Below the pieces are notes generated by a model, which ran no database searches, was not told where the DNA came from, and saw only the letters and a list, made by a program, of their open reading frames with translations. From Prorocentrum cordatum (taxonomy: Eukaryota; Sar; Dinophyceae; Prorocentrales; Prorocentraceae): a DNA stretch of 64,000 bases. The position numbers and the translations under genes are program-made. The stretch is from NCBI GenBank assembly GCA_963575745.1, contig CAUYUJ010018482.1:213065-277064 (forward strand). The letters run 5' to 3'. Position 1 is the stretch's first letter. The number at the start of each line of letters is the position of its first letter. Below are positions 10,930-23,027 of the stretch, piece by piece.

Positions 10930-12673
10930 CCCCTCCTGAGCATGGGTGCCGCGTCTGCAAAGCTCTCCTAGACCACCTTCAGCAACTACACCAGCGTCTT
11001 TTCAGACTAGACGCTCGAAGCCAAACCACATTGAGCTGAGCTTGGAAGCTGCCTCTCTGGAGCGACCACAGATGAGCGCGGCACACTTCTTGGGATCGTG
11101 CACTGCACCTGGGCAGAGGCGAGGGCTCTCTGAAACCCTCGCGAAGCACGGCTTCTGCAGAGGGGGCACGAGGATCCTCGTAAATAGCCAGGGGCGTGCG
11201 CTCCCGAAGCCTCGAACGCTCGCACACTACAACGGAAGCGCGCTCCCGAGGCTGCCAGCTCGCAGTAACGATGACAAACGCGAGCAGCCAGCCGGCCAGC
11301 AAAACGGCCCGAATCGATGGCACACTTAGACGAGCGCGCTCCACTACTCGCAAAGTAACTACTCGCAGATGGCCTGGATCCGCCGTGGGGGATCTACGCT
11401 AAATCACGTCGAGGAATGCAGGATGCGTGCCGGACGTTTGCGAGCATGCACTTTGCGAGTAGTGGAACGCGCTCGTTGAACATTAGCAGCTCAGGCGATG
11501 AGCAGATCAGCCGAGATGCCAGCCAGCCCACCAACAAGAAAGCCAACCAACTTACCAACCAATCGTGACCACGCGAGCAATCTGAGGGGGGGCGGCGGCA
11601 CAAGGCGAAGCCCTCCAAATAACGAAGCCAGATTTCCAAACCGGCTCACTTGGACGGTCATCCAGTACCAGATGCAACTGCGCACGCCGAAGGCGTGTGG
11701 GTCGTCTTCCAGACAGTCTACCTCACATCAAGGTCTCATGAAGGGGCGTAGCCATTCCGCAACCATGCTCACAGCCCTCACCGCGTCAGCGCTTCGCATC
11801 ATGAGCCGCAGAGATCTTATTCCTCGTGCTTTGGTGAGGATACCTCGGCGCAGTGGAGTGGCCGTGGCATTCGAACAATTCGCAGTGTATGGCAAGCGTT
11901 GAACGTTTTGACTCGGAACGTCAACGAGCTTGGTCCAGCTGAGCAAGTCAAGTTTCGTACCCAGTATCGTCGAGGGCATTCGTGAGTCTCGCAGTACTCA
12001 GCCTGTGAGATCCCCGCTCTGAAGGCGATGCGTAACTAAGGCATGAGTTACATTGTACTCACGTGCAGCATGTCCAGGATCCAGCTCAGCGAAAGTTACT
12101 CGAGACAATACTGAAACGCATAATTTGGTTCAACAAACGGTTGGACTTGAAATATGTGCGTCGTGGTGTTCTGGTATGCTTCGCTCTGGTGGTCACGGTG
12201 CTATGGTCAGAGAGGTCACCGACGTCGAGTTGAGGCTGTTTCACTAAAATGGTGCCTGTCTCGTGGGCTAACTAACCACAGCGCATTGCTGGCATTACGT
12301 TGTACTTGGCTACCCAGCCCTAGTGTTCGACGCCACAACCTAATATATATATATATATATAATTGCCAATACTCGTATCAGTTTGGAGCAATCCCAAAGC
12401 TTGGGACAGATAAAGCGGGCTTGGAATGAATTGGTAAAGTTCGAAGTTCCTTGGCAGCAGGCGAGGTCCTCTAGTAATGCTATCACGGTCTTTCTGTCGC
12501 ATCAATTGGCAGATGGCCTCCTCCGCGGTGGTTTACGCCAACACGGTTGTCGCCGTTCGTTACTTACGGTAGCGCCTGCTCTGGCTCGTGATCTTTTACC
12601 CGCTGGTGTGCAGAATTGGCAAATGCGACACATGTTACAGAGCACCAATAAGCTTCGGCCAGGGTGCTTATGA
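10930..12673. other. Non-repetitive stretch, no confident gene
   Basis: GC is lower than in the neighbouring DNA and there is little tandem repetition. A plus-strand frame at 12,072-12,233 (54 codons, TGA at 12231) and a frame ending near 11,985 read as plausible protein, but neither shows a known motif. The sequence between them begins GTGAGT (11,982) and ends CAG (12,068), like an intron. Those ends do not join the two frames in phase, so I do not call a gene. A (TA)n run lies at about 12,343-12,361. Confidence 0.3.
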
Positions 12674-13168
12674 ATGCGTTTTGGTGCTAAGCAGGCTACA
12701 GTACACGATCCAGTCGCTGCTAGTGCTGTCAGGTCGCTGTGCTCAGGCTCTCCTTGGACTGACACACAACTCTACGATCATGGGATTATGCCGAGTATAT
12801 CATGGTGAGCATGTGGCAATCAGGATTGGCCATTGGTGTTACATATGTGCAGCAGCTGCTTCAAAGCCTTCGGATGGGGAGGAAGGCCACAGGAACAGCG
12901 CATGCTTGAAAAGTTGGACAAGCTTCGTGAAACAATGCTGCCACATCAAACGCTCGTGCATCCAGCAATTCCTTTGGATTTGTTTGAGCTCTGCGCTGGC
13001 CTACCGCACTTGCCGAAGTCACCACCGCCACCAGAAGCCGAGCTTCCAGTTCACGTAAAAGGAGAGTGGAATACCGATCATGCTGGCAACAGAGAAGGCT
13101 ATTCGCAGATAGGTCAGCGCTTCCTTCCAGCTTTCTCGATAATCGCGGATGTGAACGGGGCATGTTGA
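12674..13168 (+). CDS. Possible two-exon hypothetical protein with a 48-nt intron
   Basis: ATG at 12674 opens a frame that meets a stop inside GTGAGC at 12805. Removing 12805-12852 (GTGAGC...GTGCAG, 48 nt) joins TG|C into a cysteine codon and continues in frame to TGA at 13166-13168, giving about 148 residues. The second exon has a charged helix-like stretch (QEQRMLEKLDKLRETML) and a Pro-rich stretch before a mixed C-terminus. Its codon use looks ordinary for a gene. I recognise no domain. Against it: 48 nt is very short for an intron and also a multiple of three, so it could equally be an in-frame segment with a nonsense codon in a decayed gene. An overlapping minus-strand frame (12861-13376, 171 codons) competes. 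Confidence 0.25.
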
Positions 13169-14560
13169 GATGTATCCTTATGGTAGCCCTGTACGCTGAG
13201 CTTCCAGGGCGACAACAACTATCGGAGCAGCCGAACGTAACTGCATCGTCGATGCCTTCAAGTAGATCGTCAACCTTGAGACGAACATCACGGATTTGCA
13301 CGCCCTGGCGCAAAACGGAACGCGTTGGGATTCCCACGATTGCGCGGCGGAAACAGACCATGGCCTCGCTGAACAAAGCAACCTCTCCTAGATTAGGTCG
13401 GTATCTGTCTCATCTCCACCTTGACCATGTGACAGCTGGTACGGCTACGTACGCAGAAGGTTGGATTTGGTTGGGCGCCGAGACAGATTAGGCTGGTGTC
13501 GCAAAGCCGGGTGCTAAAGACAACGGCATACCTGATGGCTCATGTGACTTGCTTTCGCCGAAAACCAATTGATGACAACATTCCCCACCTTGGGGTGTGA
13601 TGGTTACTTCAACCAGCTGTGGGCAGACACACTACCCGATCCTCAGAAAGTGACTGCACCGAAGGACCCGTTGTGTAGACCAACACTTGCTGGTCTTCAG
13701 GTCAAGGGTCTGCAATGGAAGTGACGGAATTGCAGTTGCTATGCTCGCATGATAGCTTAAACGGATAACTTACAATGGGGTGTGCGACGCCGTTGCACGC
13801 CTGCGGCGCCTCAACGCAGACAGGCGGATGTGTTCTTCACAAGTTGCCGTGGTACATCTTGCGTTCGAAACAGGGCGGAGTGCGTGCGGGGTGATTTTTG
13901 AAGCGTTGGAGAGTGCAGACGGCATGTGTGGCCCTGAGTTGTTGGTCCAGAATTGCGCATCATGCGGAACCTACAGTTGATCGCTCTCTGATTGCAGCCG
14001 TCGGCGACATGTTGAAAACGTTGGGCCACGAATGATTTGGGCTGGTAGAACAGTTCTGTGCACTCGCTATGCTCTGTACTCACCAGGCGTACCCTACAGT
14101 GTTATGAAACAGCAAATTGTGCGCCGTGGACCAGCCCATTCTGAAGAGGATCCGAGTATTCAAATGAAAGTTGCCAGACGATGTCAGCATGGCCGTAAAT
14201 CTGCCACAGACTTACACATCAAGTTGGGATAACGGCTGTGATAGATCGTGTTGGGCATGCCGCTTGGTGCCTGTCCTCCTTGTCCTGGCAATTGAGGTGG
14301 CTGCGAGAATCTTGAGGCCCTCGGAGCCAGGTCCCCTTGTGAACCATCCGAAGGGCCAGATCCTTTTGTGAATAAGTTTACCATTACCATCGCCGCTGTC
14401 GGTTGAGAGTGGCTCTTCTGCTGTTTCTGTGCACTGTGCCAGTTCTTCCACGGATTCGCCGCTCTGAGAAATATTGCAGTTGTATGGAGGATTGGTCCAG
14501 CTATTGTGTTTGACCCCACCGCCCTCGCGAGGCCATCCATCGTCACGGTCAACGCCACAC
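13169..14560 (+). other. Decayed protein-like segments, family unknown
   Basis: Several plus-strand segments read as protein but are separated by stops and frame changes. The clearest is 13,548-13,724 (58 codons, containing CDGYFNQLWADTLPDPQK). Another covers roughly 13,780-14,110, broken by TGA codons, with VDRSLIAAVGDMLKTLGHE. They may be parts of an old element or pseudogene together with the frame at 12,674. No catalytic motif was seen. A minus-strand frame with Gln/Pro/Gly-rich text lies at 14,184-14,723. Confidence 0.25.
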
Positions 14561-14639
14561 GTTGACGAAGTCGCTCGCTCATCGAGCGGCCTTCCGCGAT
14601 AGTCCAAGGTCCTGGGATAGGCGGCGAGCCAGCGAGGGA

Positions 14640-14835
14640 AGTGAGAAAGGGGCGGGCATTCTGGGAAGGTTCGGAAGCCCCCCCGGACTTCTGAGAAGCT
14701 TTCCAAGCCTTCCCCGAAGACACAGAAAACTCCTCTCTTCAGAAGGCGCGAGGGCTTCTGAGAAGTCCCGCCGCCTTCTGAGAAGGCCGTCTCCTTCTCC
14801 TTCCCCCCCCCTCGCTCGCCGCCGACAGGAGGAGG
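14640..14835. repeat. Clustered TTCTGAGAAG palindromic motifs
   Basis: CTTCTGAGAAG or a near copy occurs several times (about 14,687, 14,754 and 14,775), interleaved with GGAAGCCC text. The motif is almost self-complementary. Related clusters occur at 25,240-25,290 and 25,950-26,090, on either side of the cNMP-binding exon. Confidence 0.5.
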
Positions 14836-16184
14836 GGTCGTGATGATCACTGACGACCTCGGCCGTCGCAGCCGCAGCAGCAGCGGCGACACCGCACACC
14901 AGCACTGGACACGACCGCCCCCCTGCCCCCTATATGGCGAGGGCGAGGCCTGTGCCGCAGGCCCAGGTTCTCGAAGTCCGAACGCTCCAACACCCACAGC
15001 TTGCAGTCCTGAGCCCGCCGGCAGGAGAGAGGACAACTCTGAAGGGGCCCTGGGACACACAAATAAATACACACAGATAACAGGATTCCCCATATTTTCC
15101 ATATTTTCTGGGTTTTTGTCTTCCCCCCCACTTCCCATATGTTCCCGTATTTTCTGGGGAATCGCCGATTTATTGTGTCTGTGTGTTTCTTTCCCTCCTG
15201 AAACTCGAGGTGGGCACCGACTGTGCACGTGCACCGATCCTGGCAGGGCCAATCCTGGGCCGAGGATCGGCACATACGACCTCGAGGCCTGACAGGCCCA
15301 AGCTGGAGCGAATCGCGAAAGCGCATCGGATCGGAAACGGGTCGGATCACCAGCGAATCGTCCCGAATCGAATCTAAAGCGGATCGCCGCAGCCTGGCTC
15401 GGGCTGGCCCCAGCCGATGCCGAATAATCGAATCGAACCGAATCGAACTGAATCGGAATCGCGGCCAAAGGTGGCGAATCGAACCGCATCGAATCGGATC
15501 GCAGGTGGCCCTGCCAAGCCGGAAGGCGTTTACACCGATTCTGGGCCTGGGCTGACCCGACCAGGATCAGTGCCAGTGCGCAGCTGGCCACTGCCGTTGT
15601 CACCGCCTCGTTTATGTGCAACGAACAACAGCGACAGCCTGCACGCACGCCATCCCGAACGCGCCCTGGACAGGGGGAGAGCGAGGAGTCGAGGCGGGTG
15701 CCGAATCGTGGCGTCAGTGCCCCGAGCTCCGCGCCAGAGGCCAGAACAGCGTCCACGATGTTCGCACGCCTACTCTGGACGGTCTAGCGAGCGTGGGGAG
15801 GCTGAATAGGGCTGGCTTTCGCGAGCGCGGGAGGAGGCACGACAGGGGGCATGGGTTCAGCGCGCGTGAGTGCCAGAACGGGCTGTCGGACAGGGTGGCT
15901 TGGTGTCCCTTCTGTCTTATGGTTTGCCCTGTGTGCGCCCTCCTCTGCTCCCTCTCTCATTATCCCTCTCCCTCTCTCTTTCTGTATCAGCCGGCCTGTC
16001 TTGTACCATCTCCTGCACGCGCGAGCCAACGAGAAGAGAGTCATCATGGAATGCTGAAACGACATGAGCACCACGTGGCCTTGTACTACGTACCCATCGC
16101 CCTCCGATTCTCGCTCTCTCCCTCTCCTCCTATGTATATATCCACAGCAGCGCACACATAGTTCGCATGTGTACCGCCTGTGTG
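14836..16184. other. No recognisable gene; GAATCG-rich patch
   Basis: Between about 15,300 and 15,500 the hexamer GAATCG and variants (GAATCGAACC, GGATCG) recur densely. A 514-codon minus-strand frame spans 14,212-15,756 but follows this composition and shows no motif. I see nothing else. Confidence 0.35.
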
Positions 16185-16315
16185 TCTATGTGTACTATAT
16201 ATATATATACATATATATATCGGTCACTCTCGGCCAAGTCTTCAGATAGATTACATGTGGGTACATACATTGACATCGATATGTGCCTGTGTATGTGTAT
16301 ATACATGTATATATG
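16185..16315. repeat. TA/TACA/TGTA microsatellite
   Basis: Alternating TATATA, ACATATA and GTGTATATAC runs. No gene is associated with it. Confidence 0.9.
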
Positions 16316-16539
16316 AGTCCTGGCCTATGCCTTCATCCGTTGTGTTTCGAAGGTTTGTGTGTTGTCGTGTTCGTCCCGTTTCTTTTGTGGTTGTGAACCT
16401 CGCTGTGCGAACCTCGCCGAGTTGACCGCGTGATGGCAACCTCGATTATGCGAACCTCCATGTCTCTGGTTCGTGATCAAGTGCGGGATCCCTCGCCCCC
16501 TCTACTGCTGGTGCTGGGTCGGGGGGGGCGCCAAACAAA

Positions 16540-16615
16540 AACCAACAACAACAACAACAACAACAACAAAACTCCCCCCCCCCAAAGGGGGAGGAGGAGG
16601 AGGAGGAGGAGGCCT
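16540..16615. repeat. (AAC)n, poly-C and (GGA)n runs
   Basis: An AAC run (16,540-16,567) is followed by CCCCCCCC and AAAGGGGG, then GGA triplets to about 16,612. These mark the left edge of the degenerate array that follows. Confidence 0.9.
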
Positions 16616-16619
16616 CACA

Positions 16620-17960
16620 ACAGGGAATTGTTGGAAAGCGCTACACACACATTCTGTTACACACAGTCATACCTGGAATCCTTTCGAAAGCGCTCCAGAG
16701 GGACTGTGGGGAAAACCTTACAAGTGGAATCCTGCGGAAAGGGATCTGAAAGACTGTATCGGAAAGCCTCACAACAAAGAACCGCTAATATGGCAAGAAA
16801 GGTTGTGTTGGAGCGCCCGCAACAGGAATCCTTCGGATAACACCCCACATGGTTCCTATGGCTTCGCAACAGGAATCCCCTCGGAACCATTACAAAAAGG
16901 ATCCGGTTGTGAAGCATCAAGAACGAAACCATGTAGACAGCACTGCTGGGGGCTTCTATTGGGAAGCATCACAAGAAGAAACCGTTGGAAAGCACCGCAA
17001 ATTCTTTGATTGGAAAGCCCACGGCTTGGAACACTGTGCGAAGTGCTACACAGGGAGCTACACAAGGATTCCATTATATGGAATCACAACAGGAACCCTG
17101 TTGGAAAGCTCTGTCCAACAACATGCATTCTGCTCGAAACAATCATAACTGGAATCCCTTGGAAAGCACCCCAGAAGGGTTCTGTCGGAACAAACAACTG
17201 GAACCCTTATCTGGAAATAGTCTAGCAAGTTTTATCGGACGGCCTCGCAATAGAGATCCTCTAGATACAACCAAGGGATTATATCGGAGCGCCTCGCAAC
17301 AGGAATCTGTTGGAAAACACCACACGGGGGTTGTACTGGAAGCCTCACAACAGGAATCCCCTGGAAAGCAGCACGAAGGGCTTCTACTGGAAAGCATCAC
17401 AAGAGGAATCCTCTGGAAAACGCTACGACGGGCTCCTTTTGGAAAGCGCGACACAGGGAATCCTCCTGGAAAGCACCACACAAGGATTCTATTGAATTGG
17501 AAAGCGCCACTAAAGGGCTCCTATTGAAAAGCCGCACAAAACGGAAACCATCGGAAAGCACCACAAAAGGATTTGATTCGAAAGCCTCACACCAGAGAAC
17601 CGTTTAGAAAACACCACTGGGAATTCCGATTGGGAAGACGCACCAAAAGGAATACATCGGAAAGCCTCGAACAGGGATTCAATCGAGAAGTCTCACAACA
17701 AGAATCCTTCGGATAGCGCCGCAAAGAGATTCGATTGGAAAACCTAACGGCAGGACTCCTTTGGAAAACACCAAACAGAGATTCGATTGGAAAGCCTCGC
17801 AACAAGGATCCTGTAGCAAGCACCACAAAGGGATTCGACGGGAAATCCGCACAATGGAAATCCTTTGGAACGCGCCGCAAAGGGGTTCCTGTTGGAAAAC
17901 ATCTCAACAGGAATACCTTAGAAACCACCACATGGAGACTCGATTGGCAAGCATCACAAG
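16620..17960. repeat. Long degenerate minisatellite, ~30-36 bp
   Basis: Phrases of the type TTGGAAAGC, CACAACAGGAATCC and CACAAAAGGATTC alternate for about 1.3 kb (for example 17,313, 17,368, 17,453 and 17,800). Unit length varies and substitutions are frequent, so it is an old array. Short frames in it read GKPHNRNP-like on one strand and Cys/Phe-rich on the other, both products of the repeat. Confidence 0.8.
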
Positions 17961-18565
17961 CAGGTTCATGTACACTGCGCTGCGCCAATTGCTGGCCGTT
18001 CGCGTACACCACCGCATTCCTCTCTGATTGCGCATCGAGATCGAGACAGGGATCCCTGCACCAAAAAAATCCCCTCAATATTATCATCGACGCAACCTCC
18101 TGCTGGCTGCCCTCGCTGGATGTGATGCCTTCTATTATGCGATCGTGACTTTCAGTCGAACGGACAAAAACAAAACCTTCAAAAACAACGGGTGGGGGAA
18201 TAGGCCAACGCCCATATACGGGCCAATATATGTTTATGTATACACACTAATATAAACATATCTATATCCCTTCCCCACCCTCCAGCATGCTGGGCTCCTC
18301 CAGCGCCACCAGGCTGGCACTGCGCGGAGCTCCACTGAGCAAGGCCTGGGCTCCCCCTTTTATCCTCCCCGCTGCAAACGAGGGCCCCACATCTCTGCAC
18401 TTCCTGAAAGACCTGAGCAATAAAACTCCTCCTGCTCCTGCGGCGGTGACTCAGAACCACCGCACAACAAAGCGCAACAACTCGAAAATGGTGGCCGATA
18501 TTCACCACCGTGCCGTGAGCACTGATTGGAGTCTCCTCCGATCCCTTCGGATTCTCTGCATTGTG
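17961..18565. other. No recognisable gene
   Basis: Mixed unique sequence with a short TATATG run near 18,225. It shows no family resemblance in any frame. Confidence 0.35.
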
Positions 18566-18830
18566 CATAGCAAATCCGCCGACCCTGTCGGCGTGTGCGA
18601 GGGGCTTGGCTGTTCGAGTCGTCGTCTCCGTCGGTCGTCGCCTCCGTCGTCCCCTTTCCCTGCAGCTTCCTTCTCAAGCTCGTGAGCGAGAGAAAAATCG
18701 AGCAGTGTCGTAATCGAGTCGAAGGGAAGCCCCTTCCCCAGTCCCGGGGGGGTCCCGGGGGGGGTCCCGGGGGGGGTCCCGGGGGGGTCCCGGGGGGGGT
18801 CCCGGGGGGGGTCCCGGGGGGGGTGGGGGG
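18566..18830. repeat. Duplicated module, copy 1, ending in G-run repeats
   Basis: It starts with AAATCCGCCGACCCTGTCGGCG, in which CGCCGAC and GTCGGCG form a 7-bp stem. It continues with TTCGAGTCGTCGTCTCCGTC and GTCGAAGGGAAGCCCCTTCC. It ends in a run of GGGGGGTCCCG units (about 18,745-18,830) that could form G-quadruplex or hairpin structures. The same order of motifs recurs at 20,420-20,700. Confidence 0.75.
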
Positions 18831-18879
18831 GCAGATTCGTTTTTCCTCGGGCGGCCTAGAAACCTCGAAAACACTCCAA

Positions 18880-19120
18880 ATGAGGTCCGAATGCCCCAGA
18901 TGGCCCCCGAGACGGCCCAAGAGGGCCCCGAGTCGCCCAAAGATCGGCCGAAAACGCCCAAGATAGCCCCAAGACCGTCCAAGAAGCCTCCAAGACGTCC
19001 CAGGCTCCCTTCAAGAGACCCCCAGGAAGCCCCAAGAGGCCCCCACGAGGCTTCCAAGCGGCCCTAAGAGCTTCCCAAGAGGCCCACAAACTACCCCCAA
19101 GAGGCCCCCAAGAGCGCACG
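18880..19120. repeat. Degenerate CCCAAGAGGCC-type minisatellite, block 1
   Basis: Roughly 10-12 bp phrases (CCCAAGAGGCC, CCAAGACGTCC, CCAAGAAGCC) repeat throughout, ending at a (GTC)n run at 19,120-19,142. Minus-strand frames read LGGLLGASWG-like for this reason and are not considered genes. Confidence 0.8.
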
Positions 19121-19142
19121 TCGTCGTCGTCGTCGTCGTCGT

Positions 19143-19484
19143 CGCCATTCAGGGTCGGCGGCACCGGCCGTAAGGCCTTCGCAATACTCCTTTGAAGGTC
19201 CCAGCGCTTGGAGTTCCGCGCGCTGTTAGACGAACTTGGGCGCTCTCAGGTCGGCTCTCATGACTTTTTCCAAGGCCTCGGAGGCGTGACTGGGGTTCCA
19301 TATTTCGAACGTGGCCTAAGATAAACTCAGCGCCCGTCCCCTCGTAGGCGCATCTGGGGCCGTTCTGGAGGCCTTGGGGACAGGCCGAAATGGGCCAATC
19401 AAAAATCATTGAAACACGTTTGGTTTTTACTGATGCTGGGAGACGTGGCTTTTCGGTTTGATAGCCATGAGGCCCCAAAGCTCG
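19143..19484. other. Unique island between minisatellite blocks
   Basis: About 340 bp of non-repetitive sequence begins with AGGGTCGGCGG, the complement of the recurrent CCGCCGACCCT word. The minus strand stays open across it, but the flanks of that frame are repeat-derived. No motif was recognised. Confidence 0.3.
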
Positions 19485-20240
19485 CGCCAAGACGGCCACA
19501 GGAGTCCCCCAAGACTGCCACAAAAGTCCCCCAAAGAGTCCCCCAAGACGGCCACTGGAGGGGCCCAACAAGGGGAAACACGACCTGACACTTCGAGCTC
19601 GCAAGATGCCCCCCGAGCTTGCCAGTGAGCCCTCAAAAGACCCCGAACAGGGCCCCAGAGCACCCCAAGATACTCTCAAAAGGCGTCCACGAGGCCCCCA
19701 AGGGGCCTCCCAGGAGACCCCGAGTGGGTTCTAAGAGAACTCGTGTCCACGACTCAAGCACGGTGGCGGCGAGATGAGCCGAAGGCCACTAGATCCGCCG
19801 CCCCCTCTCGATTCATCGAAGGGGCGCCTGGCATGCCGAATTCGTCCATGCTTGTAAACAAACTCCCAACAAAGTCGCGGCCGAACCCGCCGGCCACCCA
19901 GAGAGCCACATAAAGACCAGGAAAAACACCAAAAATCTCCAAGACGGCCATGACGGCCCAAGAAGTCCTCAAGATGGCCCAAGAGGCCCCCAAGACGGCC
20001 TCTGGACGGCCCCATAGACCTCCAAGACGGCCCTGGAACGTCCAAAGAGGGACTCGCAACTGCCCAGAGAGGGCCCCACGACGGCTTCCGAAGGCCAAGA
20101 GGTCCCTTAGAGGCCCTGGAGGCCCCCAATAAGCCCCCAAGAGGCCCCAGGAGGTCCCGAAAAGGCCCCTCGGAGGCCCCAGTGGATCCCAGGAAGCCAG
20201 CAGGAGGCCCCAAGAGGGCCTCAAGAGGGCCTCGTTATCC
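19485..20240. repeat. Degenerate CCCAAGAGGCC-type minisatellite, block 2
   Basis: It shares the phrase family of block 1 (CCCCAAGACGGCC, CCAAGAGGCCCC). It includes a short unique insert at about 19,735-19,930 with no recognisable gene. It ends in CTC/CAC triplets at 20,235-20,310. Confidence 0.75.
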
Positions 20241-20419
20241 TCCTCCGCCTTCTCCTCATGCTCTTCCTCCTCCTCACCACCACCACCAACACCACCACCA
20301 CCACCAGACTTTCACCCAACGTTTGGCTACACGGGCGTTCTTTTCAAAAGGCAGAGGGAGGCGGTGGTTCGCCGTAGGCGTCTTCGATAAAGTGTGGACC
20401 TGCCTTCCAGACATCCGAC

Positions 20420-20700
20420 ATCATGAAAAATCCGCCGACCCTGTCGGCGTGCATGAGGGGCTTGTCCATTCGAGTCGTCGTCTCCGTCATTCGTTAGGAG
20501 TCGTCTCTGTCATCGCCTTTCCTGCGACCCCCATTTCCTTGGGCCCGTCGCCGCTCCCACTTTTCCTGGGCCCTCCTCCTCAAGCGCGCCAGCCAAAGCG
20601 AAATTGAGCAACGTCGTAATTGAGTCGAAGGGAAGCCCCTTCCCTTTGATGCCTCCCCTGTCGGGGGGGGGTCCCAAGGGGGGGTCCCGGGGGGGGAGGG
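20420..20700. repeat. Duplicated module, copy 2
   Basis: It repeats the motif order of 18,566-18,830: AAATCCGCCGACCCTGTCGGCG, TTCGAGTCGTCGTCTCCGTC, GTCGAAGGGAAGCCCCTTCC, then GGGGGGGGTCCC runs. The distance between copies is about 1.85 kb. Both copies are followed by the CCCAAGAGG minisatellite, so the larger unit (module plus minisatellite) seems to have duplicated. Confidence 0.75.
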
Positions 20701-20809
20701 CCGGGGCGGGTCGCCACCCAGATACGACTCCCACCTCCGGGGGATCCAAGGGGGGTCGCCACCCTGATGCGACTCCTTTCAGGGAGTCCTGGGTCCCAGA
20801 AAAGCCCCA

Positions 20810-21395
20810 GGACGGGCCCAGAGTGCCCAAAGAGGCCCCCAAGACGGTCCAAGAGGGCCCCGAATCGCCGAACGATCTGTCCAAGACGCCTTGACGGCCT
20901 CTAGACGGCCCACGAGGCTTGCAAGACGCCCCAAGAGGCCTCCAGGAACACTCCCAAGAAGTCCCCAAGAGCCAAAAATCAGACATTCCCCTGAAATGTA
21001 TCAAGCATTTGGCGTTCTCGCCTCTTCCGCTTCCTGGCGCTCCAAGACGGCCCAAGAGGCCCCCAAGATCGCCCCAAGACGGCCCAAAGTCCTCCAAGAG
21101 GTTCCCAACATGGCCCAAGAGGACCCCACGACGGCCCGAGACGCCTTCAAGAAAGGCCAAGAGGCACCCAAGACGGCTCCAAGAGGGTGCCCAGACGGGG
21201 GACCCGAACGGACATCTCGGGCCCTCGCACCCGGGAAGCTCTCAGGAGGCCTCCAAGACGCCCCCAAGAAGCCCTCAGGAAGCCCCTGGAGGCCCCCAAG
21301 AGGCTCCCAAGAAGCCCCCAAAGAGTCTCCCAAAACGCCCACGAACTGCCCACCAGAGGCCCGCGAAAGCGCTCCGAAGAGACCCCGACAAGCAT
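20810..21395. repeat. Degenerate CCCAAGAGGCC-type minisatellite, block 3
   Basis: It continues the same phrase family as 18,880-20,240. A short unique patch near 20,965-21,040 is not recognisable. Confidence 0.75.
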
Positions 21396-21532
21396 CCCCT
21401 CCTCCTCCTCCTCCTCCTCCTCCTCCTCATCATCATCACCACCACCACCACCACCACCACCACCACCACCACCACCACCCTCCTCCTCCTCCTCCTCCTC
21501 CTCCTCCTCCTCCTCATCATCATCTCATCATC

Positions 21533-21605
<73 letters not shown>

Positions 21606-22310
21606 TCTCCTCCTCCTCCTACTCCTCCTCCTCTTCCTCCGCCTCGTCTTCATCGTCCTCCACCTGCGCAGTACCCTCATCGATCTCCTCATGCCCTAAC
21701 TCCCCCTCCTCATCCTCCTACGCATGCTCTTCCTCCTCTCCCTTCTGCTCCTCCTCCTCTTCCTCCTCCTCATCATCATCATCCTCCTTCTCCTCCTCCT
21801 CCTAACCCTTCCCCTCCTCCTCATCCTCCTCCTTCGCATCCTCCTCCTCATCATCCTCATCCTCCTGATCATCAGCTTCATCATGCTACCCCCCCTCCCC
21901 CGCGTGCTCGTCCCCCGGTGCTCCGCAACCTTACCTCGACCTCTTCCTCTCGATCCTCTCCTCCTCATCCTCCTCCTCCTCCTCCTCATCCTCCTCCTCC
22001 TCCTCCTCCGCCTCCGCCTCCTCCTTCCCCTCCTCATCCTCTTCCTCCTCCTCCCCCTCCTCCGCGCCCTCCTTCTTCCGTCTTCTGATCCTCCGACTCC
22101 CATAATCCTCGTCCTCCCACTGCTCATTCCCCCCCCCCCTCCTCCCCCTGCCCCTGCTCCCCCTCCTCGTCCTCCTCCACATCCTCCTCCTCTTCCTCCT
22201 CCTCGCCCTCCTCCTGGTGCTGCTCCACCGCGTCCTCCGCCTCCTCCTCCGCCTCCTCCTTCTGCTCCTCATCCCCTCACTCCTCGTCGTTCTCGTCGTC
22301 ATCGTCTTCA
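21396..22310. repeat. Triplet tract: (TCC)n, (CCA)n, (ATC)n, then CTC-rich
   Basis: TCC triplets (21,401-21,430) lead into CCA/CAC (21,438-21,480), TCC, then ATC (21,525-21,602) and about 700 bp of degenerate CTC/TCC. All long frames here (poly-Ser, poly-His, poly-Leu, poly-Arg) are repeat products. Confidence 0.95.
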
Positions 22311-22440
22311 GGGTCGGCGGCATCAGCAATAAAACTTTCACAATCAACCAGAGCGCAGTATCCTCAAATCTTTGTTTGAAAGACGAAGTGGCTCTCAAGA
22401 CTGTTCATGCGCCCTCCAAGTGATCATCGTCCCACAGCTC
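22311..22440. other. Short unique island inside the triplet tract
   Basis: About 130 bp begins AGGGTCGGCGG and contains AATAAAACTTTCACAATC. It resembles the start of the island at 19,148. No gene is visible. Confidence 0.4.
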
Positions 22441-22827
22441 GAATATGCCTACACCCTCCTCGTCGTCTTCGTCGTCTTCGTCGTCGTCCTCCTCCTCCTC
22501 CTCCTCCTCCTCCTCCTCTTCCTCCTCCTCCTCCTCCGCCTCGCTGGTCAACCTCCGTGTCGCCCCCCACTCCCACTCCACTTCTTCCTGCTCCTGGTCA
22601 TCCTCCTCTTCCTCCTCCTCCTCCTCCTCTCCTCGTCCCGCTCCGCAGCACCCTCCTTCTAGTTTGTTGTTTAGCATCCTCCTCCTCTTCCTCCTCAACC
22701 TCCTCCTCATCATCATCATCAGCAGCCGCATCATCAGCATCATCATAATCATCAGCATCATCATCATCGTCATCATCAGCAGCAGCATCATCATCGTCAT
22801 CATCATCATCATCATCACCATCGTCAG

Positions 22828-22873
<46 letters not shown>

Positions 22874-22980
22874 ATCAGCATCAGCATCATCATCATCAGC
22901 AGCAGCAGCACCCTCATCGGCAGCAGCATCAGCATCACCACCATCATCAACATAATCAGCATCATCAGCATTAGCATCAG

Positions 22981-23027
<47 letters not shown>

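Noticed and set aside
11982-12068. GTGAGT...CAG segment as an intron joining two frames
   Set aside because: The flanking frames do not join in phase, and removing it does not extend either.
14212-15756. 514-codon minus-strand frame
   Set aside because: No motif; about a third is translated GAATCG-rich and TTCTGAGAAG-rich sequence.
20919-22088. 389-codon frame with poly-His and Pro
   Set aside because: Entirely within CCCAAGAGG minisatellite and CTC/CAT triplets.
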